Assembly: GCA_013151235.1 (NCBI GenBank)
Contig: JAADIO010000053.1
Location: 1-19,058 of the forward strand
Source: Deltaproteobacteria bacterium
Lineage (GTDB): Bacteria > CG2-30-53-67
Direction: 5' to 3'
DNA length: 19,058 nt
Within the stretch, counting starts at the first letter, position 1, and every line of letters begins with the position of its first letter. Position numbers and translations under genes: made by a program. The notes below the pieces were generated by a model that ran no database searches, was not told where the DNA came from, and saw only the letters and a program-made list of their open reading frames with translations. Below, in pieces: positions 1 through 6,630 of the stretch.

Positions 1-87
1 GATCTTCCCGATCATATTGTGGAGCATTACTTCATTCTTTTGAGGATAGAGCGGGACCTCTGGAAGAAGAAACTCCCTTCACCATGA
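1..87 (+). CDS. 3' end of an unidentified gene (partial)
   Basis: An open frame runs from the first base of the window to a TGA at 85-87, giving 28 residues that begin DLPDHIVEHYF and end WKKKLPSP. The 5' part lies outside the window, so no family can be assigned. A perfect inverted repeat starts 15 bases after the stop and would suit the end of a transcription unit, which is the main support for a real gene end. The piece is short enough to be a chance open frame. Confidence 0.3.
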   Translation, partial: DLPDHIVEHYFILLRIERDLWKKKLPSP

Positions 88-102
88 TGACCACGGACCG
101 TA

Positions 103-143
103 AACAGCCCGCATGAATTGGTGTTAGGCCTTGACGGGCTGTT
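103..143. terminator. Hairpin between convergent genes, possible bidirectional terminator
   Basis: AACAGCCCG (103-111) and CGGGCTGTT (135-143) form a perfect 9-bp stem around a 23-base loop. It lies between the stop of the partial plus-strand frame (87) and the stop of the minus-strand PEP-CTERM gene (172). Neither side has a strong T-run, so intrinsic termination is an inference from position and symmetry. Confidence 0.4.
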
Positions 144-171
144 ACCGAGATATCGCTTATCAATTAAACGC

Positions 172-750
172 CTATCCCCGAATCCGGGTCAGACCAAAAA
201 GCCCGACAAGACCACTCCCCAACAGCAAAAGAGAGGCCGGTTCGGGAACGACCGTTGCGATCCCGCAAAGTTTCGAGCTTTTCACGAAAACATCGCCCCC
301 GAAAAATGGGATGGCTGCAAGATCCACCTGCAGCTGCCGGTCACTGTTCAAAGCAGCCAAGGCCGGAGCCGGAAGATCAAACAGCATCAGTCGATTCTGC
401 AACAGACTGCCTGGAACCCGGCTCACAAAAAGCCTTTTCCCCAGCGGTATCCCATCGCCCTGCACACCAATGATTGATAAACCGATGGAAAGATTCAGAT
501 CGGGAGGGCAGATATGTCCTGTCCCGGTCGTGATATCCGCCTGGATAAGCAATTTCGCTGCATTAATCGTCACATCCTCTCCCCCCGGCAGGGGCGGAGA
601 AAAATCCCCGTCATCGAGAACATGGAGATAACTCGTGCTTCCCGGATTCAGAACCGTATCGCTGAAAGTAATCGGTGACGCTTCCAATACACTCGCGGTC
701 ACCATCCATAACAACAACACAGCCAAGCTGCTGAATATCCTGTATTTCAT
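172..750 (-). CDS. PEP-CTERM sorting domain-containing exported protein
   Basis: This is a 192-residue secreted protein. Residues 1-24 form a Sec signal peptide with a hydrophobic run SSLAVLLLWMV and a likely cut after VLEA. The middle has no domain I recognise. The C-terminus is a textbook PEP-CTERM signal: VPEP at 168-171, then a hydrophobic segment rich in Leu and Gly, then a short basic tail RIRG. In this family the signal is known to be cut by an exosortase as the protein is delivered to the envelope or exopolysaccharide matrix. No exosortase gene is in this window, so it must be encoded elsewhere. The ATG at 750 is preceded by AAGGAG about 11 bases upstream. A long inverted repeat (812-890) lies just upstream. 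The specific role of the protein is unknown. Confidence 0.85.
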   Translation of the reverse strand: MKYRIFSSLAVLLLWMVTASVLEASPITFSDTVLNPGSTSYLHVLDDGDFSPPLPGGEDVTINAAKLLIQADITTGTGHICPPDLNLSIGLSIIGVQGDGIPLGKRLFVSRVPGSLLQNRLMLFDLPAPALAALNSDRQLQVDLAAIPFFGGDVFVKSSKLCGIATVVPEPASLLLLGSGLVGLFGLTRIRG

Positions 751-811
751 TTTCTCATCCTCTCCTTATTCCGTTTCGTTTCAAAAGTCAACGCACCACA
801 TGCCCCTCATA

Positions 812-890
812 ATCTCTTCTCTCTCAACCACGCTTCCGGGCAAAACCGGATCAGTTCGATCAGACCGGAAGCGATGTGAGGAGAAGAGAT
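812..890. repeat. Long imperfect inverted repeat upstream of the PEP-CTERM gene
   Basis: The outer arms match as ATCTCTTCT (812-820) against AGAAGAGAT (882-890). The inner arms are a perfect 9-bp pair, CGCTTCCGG (831-839) and CCGGAAGCG (865-873), and the bases between are partly matched. The whole could fold into one hairpin of about 79 bases. It lies 60 bases upstream of the PEP-CTERM start codon, so it could be a 5' leader structure, an operator, or a small palindromic repeat element. Confidence 0.6.
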
Positions 891-953
891 CCGAGCTTGG
901 GAACGACATTCACATCAACACTGACAAACGACAACGTTCTCCTAAAAAAATAC

Positions 954-1094
954 TCAATTCACCAACCCTGATGGCCCTGGTGGCCTCCCATAATAGCTTC
1001 GTTAAATTCCGAAATCGCGTCTCCCTACAGAACCGTTTCCGTCCAGATCTCGATCCGGATCAGGGGTTGACACTTCAGTACAACGGATATGATC
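954..1094 (-). pseudogene. Decayed C-terminus with EF-hand/dockerin-like calcium loop
   Basis: On the minus strand one frame reads from 1094 down to a TGA at 954-956, broken by a single TAA at 1002-1004. Before the internal stop it contains DLDGNGSVGRRDF, which fits the EF-hand or dockerin loop pattern with Asp, Asp, Asn and final Asp at the ligand positions. After the stop the same frame continues as RSYYG and PPGPSGLVN, a tail I associate with C-termini of dockerin-type repeat proteins in environmental Gram-negatives. The match on both sides of one stop codon argues for a decayed gene end rather than chance. A TGA at 1095-1097 closes the frame upstream, so the rest of the gene is lost. Family assignment is from motif recognition only. 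Confidence 0.45.
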
Positions 1095-1255
1095 TCATGC
1101 CTGAAGTAAGCTGTTTATCCTATATTAGAAGTAACTTGAGAAGGGCAAAAGTCGCGGAGAACGTAAAATATTTTCGCACATTTAAAAAGGACATGACAGC
1201 CTTCCATCTGGTTTATTTCAGTCCGCCAAGAACAAACAACCGGAAGGAGACCACC

Positions 1256-1440
1256 ATGTCCAGAAAAAATTGTAACGTAAAATCAGGAAATTTGATAGAG
1301 ATCGATGAAACGAAAGTTACCCGGCACTTGAGCGAAATTGTTCGGGGGACTGTAGAAGAAACGTTGAACAGCCTACTGAGGCGAAAACCGATAGATTGTG
1401 CAATGCAAAGAGATTCAAAAGCACCTCAAGGATAAAAGTC
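1256..1440 (+). pseudogene. IS256-family transposase N-terminal fragment, frameshifted
   Basis: The ATG at 1256 has a good ribosome site (GGAAGGAG, 1242-1249). The frame carries SEIVRGTVEETLNSLL, which matches the N-terminal region of IS256 (mutator) family transposases. After that the original reading moves to another frame, where EAKTDRLCNAKRFKSTS continues the family pattern (usually EADRLC..A.RYERS). Further on the match disappears, so about 60 residues of a roughly 400-residue enzyme remain and the DDE catalytic core is absent. No inverted termini could be defined. This is a dead remnant, not a mobile element. Confidence 0.7.
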
Positions 1441-1528
1441 CATCTATGCCGACTCGGACCACTCCAGAAAATGGTTTTTCAGGTGGCTCAAGAGATACCA
1501 AATCGGTGACACCGCACCGGGAATGTAA
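1436..1528 (+). pseudogene. Possible helix-turn-helix transposase fragment
   Basis: Directly after the IS256 fragment a short plus-strand frame reads SRKWFFRWLKRYQIGD (1463-1510) and ends at TAA (1526-1528). The pattern of Ser-Arg-Lys-x-x-x-x-x-Trp-Leu-Lys-Arg-Tyr resembles the recognition helix region of homeodomain-like helix-turn-helix domains in IS3- or IS481-type transposases. There is no start codon and no catalytic domain. The call rests on one short motif and could be wrong. Confidence 0.25.
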
Positions 1529-1603
1529 GGAATTCAGGTCGGGAAACCCGCAAAACAACGCTCGGGTCGCGGCGGTCCACACAAGCAAACAGGTTATGCC
1601 GCC

Positions 1604-1738
1604 TCAATTCGAGACATGCGTATAGATCATTGTCGTCTTGACGTCCTTGTGCCCAAGCAATTCCTGTACCGTTCTGAGGTCATACCCGTCATGCAGGAGA
1701 TGTGCAGCATCGGAGAAAAAATAACATCCAGCATTTTA
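1604..1738 (-). pseudogene. C-terminal fragment of an integron-type tyrosine recombinase
   Basis: Reading the minus strand from the TAA at 1736-1738 down to a TGA at 1604-1606, the frame contains [20 protein letters not shown] and then [14 protein letters not shown]. This is the C-terminal catalytic block of tyrosine recombinases: the distal His of the LLGH motif and the nucleophile Tyr in MIYTHV are both present. The exact wording ([22 protein letters not shown]) is that of integron integrases (IntI) and close relatives. The more N-terminal Arg and Lys of the active site are missing, as is the rest of the protein. The stop falls where the family normally continues with LNRGG. Only about 40 residues survive, so it is inactive. 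I could not confidently identify an attI or attC site beside it. Confidence 0.8.
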
Positions 1739-1822
1739 CACCTATTCTTTAGAATGAATATACGTGATACTATATTTTGAATCTTCTTCTGTCAAGGCCT
1801 TTCCGGGGCGCGAAATTTATAT

Positions 1823-1858
1823 AAAAAAACGCCGCCCCCGGCTGGAGAGCGGCGTTTC
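1823..1858 (-). terminator. Intrinsic terminator of tRNA-Val
   Basis: On the minus strand a 9-base stem AAACGCCGC pairs with GCGGCGTTT, and a run of seven T follows. The positions are 1849-1857 and 1827-1835, with the T-run at 1823-1829. It lies just downstream of the tRNA 3' end at 1868, as expected for a single-gene tRNA transcript. Confidence 0.85.
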
Positions 1859-1867
1859 AATTACCAA

Positions 1868-1942
1868 TGGTGGGCGATGCCGGGTTCGAACCGGCGACTT
1901 CCACCGTGTGAAGATGGCACTCTCCCACTGAGTTAATCGCCC
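1868..1942 (-). tRNA. tRNA-Val(CAC)
   Basis: The minus strand folds into a full cloverleaf. The acceptor stem is GGGCGAT with ATCGCCC, the D stem is ACTC/GAGT, the anticodon stem is CCATC/GGTGG, and the T arm contains GGTTCGAACCC. The seven-base anticodon loop TTCACAC places CAC at positions 34-36, which reads the Val codon GUG. The discriminator is A and the 3' CCA is encoded. It has its own promoter upstream and terminator downstream. Confidence 0.95.
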
Positions 1943-1965
1943 ATGATCCTGTTGCACAGGGAAAG

Positions 1966-1993
1966 ATCGTATAAAAATCGCTTGATATGTCAA
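1966..1993 (-). promoter_or_regulatory. Sigma70-type promoter for tRNA-Val
   Basis: On the minus strand TTGACA (1988-1993) is followed after 16 bases by TACGAT (1966-1971). Transcription would begin roughly 15-20 bases before the tRNA 5' end. The site lies between the tRNA and the stop codon of the foldase gene. Confidence 0.7.
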
Positions 1994-2006
1994 CTGCTGT
2001 TTTGCT

Positions 2007-3059
2007 TTACTTCGGCGTCGGTGCTTCCGTCTTCAGCGCGGTCTGTATCGTTGCCGCTTGCTGCAAGGAGTCAAGATATTTGCTTAATTTTGTCCGGAAG
2101 GCGGCCTCCTCCAGATATTTCCTGATATTCTTAGACGCCTCTTTGAGGGGGATTTCCCGGCCCGGTTTCCTATCCATACACTTGATGATATGAAATCCGA
2201 AGAAGGTCCGGATCACGTCGCTGGTCTGCCCCACCTTGAGAGAAAAGGCGGCCTGATCAAATTCCGGAACCATCTGGCCATGGGTAAAATACCCGAGGTC
2301 ACCACCGTTCATTTTGGCCGAAGGGTCTTCGGAGTTCTCCCGGGCAAGGGTATTAAAATCCTCTCCCTTTTTCACACGTGCCAGCAGAGCATCAATCTTT
2401 TTCCGTGCTGCGGCTTCTTCCTTTTTCGGTGCATTCTTGGCAACCCGGATGAGAATATGACTGGCCCGGACCGATTCGGGCTCTTTCATCTTGTCCTTGT
2501 TCTTTTCGTAGAAAGCCTTTACCTCATCGTCGGAGACGGTGATTCCCTTCCGGATCTTTTCATCGAGGAGCGTCTTGATTCGGATGCTTTTCTCGACCTT
2601 TCCGCGCAGGTCCGCTTCCGTCATTTTCTGCTTCGCCAATGCCTTTTTGAACCCCTCTTCGCCGGGGAAGGACTTTTTCAGTGACACAATCTTTGCATCT
2701 ACAAGGCTGTTGAGGTCGTCAATTTTGAGCTTCTTGCCTTCCTGGTTGAGCAGTTCCGTTTCGATCATCTTCTGAAGCACCGTCTTTTTGAAATCATTCA
2801 TCTGTTTTTCAGAAGTCACCATTCCCTTGATCTGCGGGTTCTGGCCCAGCGCCGCATTCACGGCCTGTGTCAGGTCCGTTGCGGGGATCTCCACATGATT
2901 TACTTCCGCCACAACACCGGCCGGAAGTTCGGCCGACTGCTTCACGGCGGGGGTATCAGGTGCCGCCTTGGCGGAATCCTTCGCGGCCGGACAGGCCGTG
3001 ACAAGCAACAAGCCCAGGATAAACCCGTATGCGCTGATGGTACGGAATGTTCTTCTCAA
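2007..3059 (-). CDS. SurA/PpiC-like peptidyl-prolyl isomerase lipoprotein
   Basis: This 350-residue protein is a predicted periplasmic foldase that would catalyse cis-trans isomerisation of prolyl bonds and chaperone outer-membrane or secreted proteins. Residues 1-22 are a lipoprotein signal peptide ending in a VTAC box with Cys23. Residues 30-45 are a Pro/Ala-rich linker. Residues 46-190 resemble the helical SurA N-terminal chaperone domain. Residues 196-297 are a parvulin rotamase domain with the family signatures ASHILIRV, GGDLGYF, MVPEFDQAAF and the FGFHIIK end. E. coli SurA has two rotamase domains and is soluble. This one has a single domain and a lipid anchor, closer to PrsA-type or delta-lineage SurA homologues. 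The start at 3059 has AAGGAG seven bases upstream, and a strong promoter lies at 3137-3166. Confidence 0.88.
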   Translation of the reverse strand: MRRTFRTISAYGFILGLLLVTACPAAKDSAKAAPDTPAVKQSAELPAGVVAEVNHVEIPATDLTQAVNAALGQNPQIKGMVTSEKQMNDFKKTVLQKMIETELLNQEGKKLKIDDLNSLVDAKIVSLKKSFPGEEGFKKALAKQKMTEADLRGKVEKSIRIKTLLDEKIRKGITVSDDEVKAFYEKNKDKMKEPESVRASHILIRVAKNAPKKEEAAARKKIDALLARVKKGEDFNTLARENSEDPSAKMNGGDLGYFTHGQMVPEFDQAAFSLKVGQTSDVIRTFFGFHIIKCMDRKPGREIPLKEASKNIRKYLEEAAFRTKLSKYLDSLQQAATIQTALKTEAPTPK

Positions 3060-3136
3060 TGTCAGTCTCCTTTTGGACAGATCACGAATGAGGCGCCGGA
3101 GATCTCACAAGACTCCGAGCGCAGAAAACAGTAGAG

Positions 3137-3166
3137 ATCATATCAGGGGCCATGGCAGGGGGTCAA
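3137..3166 (-). promoter_or_regulatory. Sigma70-type promoter for the foldase gene
   Basis: On the minus strand TTGACC (3161-3166) and TATGAT (3137-3142) are separated by 18 bases. The second hexamer differs from consensus at one base. The predicted start site is near 3130, leaving a leader of about 70 bases before the ATG at 3059. Confidence 0.7.
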
Positions 3167-3254
3167 GATATTTTTCCCCGTCCCCGGGGTTGCCGAAATG
3201 GGAATTCTCTGTTACCTATTGAAAGAGAAAGCACTCTCTGCCTGAACGGAAAAC

Positions 3255-3260
3255 AGGAGG
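3255..3260 (+). promoter_or_regulatory. Ribosome binding site that selects a TTG start for aconitase
   Basis: A perfect AGGAGG lies seven bases upstream of TTG at 3268-3270. The next in-frame ATG, at 3274, would sit 13 bases away, which is too far. The resulting protein begins MGMNVVQKIL, which matches the usual MGxNxVxKIL opening of this aconitase type, so TTG is the better start. Confidence 0.75.
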
Positions 3261-3267
3261 CGTACCA

Positions 3268-5196
3268 TTGGGAATGAATGTTGTGCAAAAGATTCTTGAA
3301 GCCCACCGGGTGAAGGGGAGAGAAATCCCCGGAGAAGAGATCGCCCTCCGAATCGACCAGACCCTGACGCAGGATGCAACGGGAACCCTGGTCTATCTGG
3401 AATTCGAGTCTCTGGGAATCCCCCGGGTCCGGACGGAGCTTTCCGTCAGTTACGTAGATCATAATCTCCTCCAGGCCGATTTCAGAAACGCAGATGATCA
3501 TCGGTTTCTCCAGTCCACGGCCGCCCGATACGGGGCCTGGTTTTCCCGGCCGGGGAACGGAATCTCTCATCAGGTCCACCTGGAAAGCTTCGGCATCCCC
3601 GGCAAGATCCTTCTCGGTTCGGACAGCCATACACCGACGGGGGGCGGACTCGGAATGCTGGCCATCGGTACGGGCGGTCTCGATGTGGCCATGGCCATGG
3701 CGGGGAAGCCATTTTACCTGAAAGCCCCGAAAATTTGGGGCGTACGCCTGACCGGTGAACTCCCCCCCTGGGTTTCCGCCAAGGACGTAATCCTTGAGAT
3801 GCTCCGTCGTTTTTCCGTAAAAGGGGGCGTGGGAAAGATCATAGAGTATTTCGGCCCCGGCGTGGCCGCCCTGCAAGTCCCGGACCGGGGGACCATTGCC
3901 AACATGGGAGCGGAACTCGGCGCCACGGGGACGGTTTTTCCTTCGGATGAAAATACCCTCCGGTTCCTTGCGGCCGAAGGAAGGGAGGACCAATGGCGGG
4001 CGCTGACGGCCGATCCCGATGCCGAATACGATGAAATTACCGAGATCGATCTCTCCACGCTGGAACCCCTGATCGCCTGCCCTTCCTCCCCCGATAATGT
4101 AAAAAAGGTTTCCGAAGTGGAAGGGACAGCAGTGCACCAGGTCATTATCGGCTCCTCCGTCAACTCCACCTACCGGGACCTGATGGTGACGGCACTGGTT
4201 ATGGAAGGTCGGCAGGCCCATCCGAACGTGAGCTTCGAAATCAATCCCGGATCCCGTCAGGTCATGGAAAATGTGGCCGCAGGCGGCGGGATACTTCCCC
4301 TGATCCATGGCGGCGCCCGCATTCACCAGTCGGGCTGCCTGGGATGCATCGGAATGGGACAGGCCCCGGCCACGGGGACGGTCTCGCTTCGGACCTTTCC
4401 CCGGAACTTCCCCGGCCGGAGCGGCACCGAAGGAGACCGGGTCTATCTCTGCAGCCCGGAGACAGCCGTGGCCGCAGCGGTCTTCGGCAAGATCACCGAT
4501 CCCCGGAAATTGGGAAACTATCCGCGAGTCGATCTCCCGGAACAGTTCATCGTGAATAACGACATGATCCTCCCGCCCCCCGAGGATGGGTCGCAGGTCG
4601 AAATTCTCCGGGGCCCGAATATCCAGCCCTTCCCCGAACTTGACCCCCTTCCCGACGAGATCGGAGGGGAGGTCTGGCTCAAGGTGGGAGACAACATTAC
4701 CACGGATCATATCATGCCGGCCGGGAGCCGGGTCCTCCCCTTCCGGAGCAATATCCCGGCCATCAGCGAATTCGTCTATCACGCCGTCGATCCCGGTTTC
4801 GTGAGACGGGCCCGGGAGAACGGGACGGGGATCATCATCGGTGGAGAAAATTACGGACAGGGATCCTCCCGGGAACATGCGGCGCTGGCACCCCGCTACT
4901 TGGGGGTCCGGGCCAAGATCGTAAAGAGTTTCGCCCGGATTCACAAGGCCAACCTGATCAATTTCGGGATCCTGCCGCTGGAGTTCGTCGATCCGGCGGA
5001 TTATGACCGTATTTCCCAGGGGGACGACTTCCGGATCATCGACGCGAAGAAGATCCTGGCGGGAGGGGGCGACGAGATCTCCGTCAAAATCGGGACGCGT
5101 CGTATCCTCTCCCGGGCGATCCTCTCCGAACGGGAGCGGAAAACACTGATCGCCGGAGGGTTGATCAACTACGTCAGGAACGATACGATCGGGTAG
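3268..5196 (+). CDS. Aconitate hydratase, Aquifex type
   Basis: This 642-residue enzyme would interconvert citrate and isocitrate through cis-aconitate using a [4Fe-4S] cluster. The three cluster ligands are visible: Cys271 in IACPSS, and Cys357 and Cys360 in SGCLGCIG. Other signatures are DQTLTQDATGT near the N-terminus, GSDSHTPTGGG (117-127), DNITTDHIMPAG (475-486), and the swivelling C-terminal domain with GGENYGQGSSREH (525-537). The length of about 640 residues and the single-chain order with a short swivel domain fit the Aquifex-type aconitase subfamily rather than the roughly 890-residue AcnA or 860-residue AcnB. Homoaconitase or isopropylmalate isomerase are less likely because the chain carries both large and small domains. 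It starts at TTG and is read divergently from the foldase gene. The HAD phosphatase follows 62 bases downstream, possibly in the same transcript. Confidence 0.93.
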   Translation: MGMNVVQKILEAHRVKGREIPGEEIALRIDQTLTQDATGTLVYLEFESLGIPRVRTELSVSYVDHNLLQADFRNADDHRFLQSTAARYGAWFSRPGNGISHQVHLESFGIPGKILLGSDSHTPTGGGLGMLAIGTGGLDVAMAMAGKPFYLKAPKIWGVRLTGELPPWVSAKDVILEMLRRFSVKGGVGKIIEYFGPGVAALQVPDRGTIANMGAELGATGTVFPSDENTLRFLAAEGREDQWRALTADPDAEYDEITEIDLSTLEPLIACPSSPDNVKKVSEVEGTAVHQVIIGSSVNSTYRDLMVTALVMEGRQAHPNVSFEINPGSRQVMENVAAGGGILPLIHGGARIHQSGCLGCIGMGQAPATGTVSLRTFPRNFPGRSGTEGDRVYLCSPETAVAAAVFGKITDPRKLGNYPRVDLPEQFIVNNDMILPPPEDGSQVEILRGPNIQPFPELDPLPDEIGGEVWLKVGDNITTDHIMPAGSRVLPFRSNIPAISEFVYHAVDPGFVRRARENGTGIIIGGENYGQGSSREHAALAPRYLGVRAKIVKSFARIHKANLINFGILPLEFVDPADYDRISQGDDFRIIDAKKILAGGGDEISVKIGTRRILSRAILSERERKTLIAGGLINYVRNDTIG

Positions 5197-5258
5197 CCAG
5201 TGGCGCTTTCTTCTCTTTATATGATAAAACCCGCAGACATTTCGACAGAATCAACAAG

Positions 5259-5927
5259 ATGGGACAAGCGATGCACCTCCCCTGGGACAAAATCGATACA
5301 GTTCTCCTCGATATGGACGGGACTCTTCTCGATCTCCATTTCGACAACTACTTCTGGCTCGAATATGTCCCCGCCGTCTATGCCGACGGCAATGGAATTT
5401 CCAGGGATGAGGCGACGGAAGAACTCCTGAAGCGATACAAGCGGGAAGAGGGGACCCTGAACTGGACCGACCTCGACTTCTGGTCAAGGGAACTCGACCT
5501 TGATATCCCAACCCTCAAGACCGAGGTGGACCACCTGATCCAGGTCCATCCTCATGTCGAATCTTTTCTGAAGTTTCTGCAAAAATCGGAGAAAAAGATC
5601 TACCTCGTCACAAATGCACACAGCAAAACCCTCGATCTGAAAATGAAGAAGACCCGGCTCAGCCCCTGCTTCCACGGCATTATCTCGGCACACGATCTCG
5701 GGATTCCGAAGGAGAAGGCCCGATTCTGGGAGGTCCTTGATGAAAGAATCGGCTACAATCCGGAGCGGACCCTGCTGGCCGAAGACAGCGAGGCCAACCT
5801 GCGATCCGCTCAGACCGCCGGGATCGGTCATCTCATCTTTGTTGCCAAACCGAGTACAAAGGACCCGCCGCAAAGCTCCGCCGACTTTCCCTCCATTCGC
5901 TACTTTAACGAACTCCTTCCCTCCTGA
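5259..5927 (+). CDS. HAD-family phosphatase, YrfG-like (GMP/IMP nucleotidase)
   Basis: This 222-residue protein is a cytoplasmic haloacid dehalogenase superfamily hydrolase. Motif I is LLDMDGTLL, with the nucleophile Asp and acid/base Asp two residues apart. Motif II is VTNAHSK, motif III is the Lys in GIPKEKARFW, and motif IV is AEDSEANL. The stretch DGTLLDLHFDNYFWLEYVP and the following NWTDLDFW closely parallel E. coli YrfG, which is described as a GMP/IMP nucleotidase. Substrate identity here is inferred from that resemblance. A second ATG four codons in (5271) gives MHLPWDKID, which lines up better with the YrfG N-terminus. Neither candidate has a strong ribosome site, so the start is uncertain. 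It may be co-transcribed with aconitase. Confidence 0.82.
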   Translation: MGQAMHLPWDKIDTVLLDMDGTLLDLHFDNYFWLEYVPAVYADGNGISRDEATEELLKRYKREEGTLNWTDLDFWSRELDLDIPTLKTEVDHLIQVHPHVESFLKFLQKSEKKIYLVTNAHSKTLDLKMKKTRLSPCFHGIISAHDLGIPKEKARFWEVLDERIGYNPERTLLAEDSEANLRSAQTAGIGHLIFVAKPSTKDPPQSSADFPSIRYFNELLPS

Positions 5928-6008
5928 CGGTGGGTTTCACGCCTCTCCGGGAAAAAGGTTGTGTTTGTTGACAATTTACACTATAGTAGAAATAGAGGTG
6001 ACGGATTT

Positions 6009-6482
6009 ATGACCGGGGCACAAACAGACAATCATTGCATAACTGAAGATCGGCGGGAGACACCTCGCCGGGACACGGAGTTTCCGGCCCGGTTTCGTGT
6101 GATCAGTGGAGAAACGGGCAGGGTGAGCAAGGAAATCCCCGGTGCCGTAAAGAACCTGTCGGAATCCGGTTTCTGCTTGGCCACCAACTTTACTATCGTG
6201 GAAGAACTGCATGTTCTCTCCAGCAGTTCCGGCGTGACGGGGAATATTCTGGAACTCACGATTTCCGTTCCAGGCCACAATAACCTGAGAATGTCCGGGA
6301 CCGCCTGCTGGTATGATCTGACCGACAAAGACGATCCTTACCGTTACAACGTCGGAATCCACATCACGGAAATTTCCTCCGCAGACCTTACTTCTCTGAA
6401 AAGATTTCTCAAAGAAGAACGAAAAGCCCGGTGGAAATCCTTTGGGAAAAACTGGTTGTCACGATTCCGGCGGAAAGGTTGA
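6009..6482 (+). CDS. PilZ domain protein
   Basis: This 157-residue cytoplasmic protein is essentially one PilZ domain with a basic C-terminal tail. The c-di-GMP binding signature is visible: an Arg-rich RRETPRRDTEFPARF segment near the N-terminus (RxxxR type) and NLSESGFCLAT, fitting the (D/N)xSxxG motif. PilZ domains bind cyclic di-GMP and alter motility, exopolysaccharide or other outputs. Nothing in the neighbourhood names its target. The ATG at 6009 is chosen because GAGGTG (5995-6000) lies eight bases upstream. An upstream GTG at 5961 keeps the frame open but has no ribosome site. The last 25 residues (KEERKARWKSFGKNWLSRF) are strongly basic. Confidence 0.8.
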   Translation: MTGAQTDNHCITEDRRETPRRDTEFPARFRVISGETGRVSKEIPGAVKNLSESGFCLATNFTIVEELHVLSSSSGVTGNILELTISVPGHNNLRMSGTACWYDLTDKDDPYRYNVGIHITEISSADLTSLKRFLKEERKARWKSFGKNWLSRFRRKG

Positions 6483-6630
6483 AGCATTCCATTCATCAGG
6501 AAGTTCGGTGACTCCCCGGAGACCTGCCGGCCGGTATGTAAAGAACAGATAGACGTACGGAGATGATTGCCAAGAGAATCTTCGCCGGCATGGAACGCTC
6601 ACACGGAGGAAAGCCACAGGCAAGACCTTC

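Noticed and set aside
635-1435. A 266-codon plus-strand frame spanning the graveyard region
   Set aside because: Only its last 60 codons resemble a transposase, starting at an internal ATG with its own ribosome site; the upstream part overlaps a hairpin and an opposite-strand relic and has no protein-like character.
1560-1606. attI or attC site next to the integrase relic
   Set aside because: A GGTTATGCCGCC stretch is suggestive, but I could not assemble the paired core sites or the expected stem, so no site is claimed.
3163-4944. A 593-codon open frame on the minus strand opposite the aconitase gene
   Set aside because: It is the antisense of an obvious aconitase with intact cluster ligands, and its translation is Gly/Arg/Pro-rich with no recognisable domain.
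5968-5987. TTGACA and TATAGT upstream of the PilZ gene as a promoter
   Set aside because: The two hexamers are only eight bases apart, far from the required 16-18.
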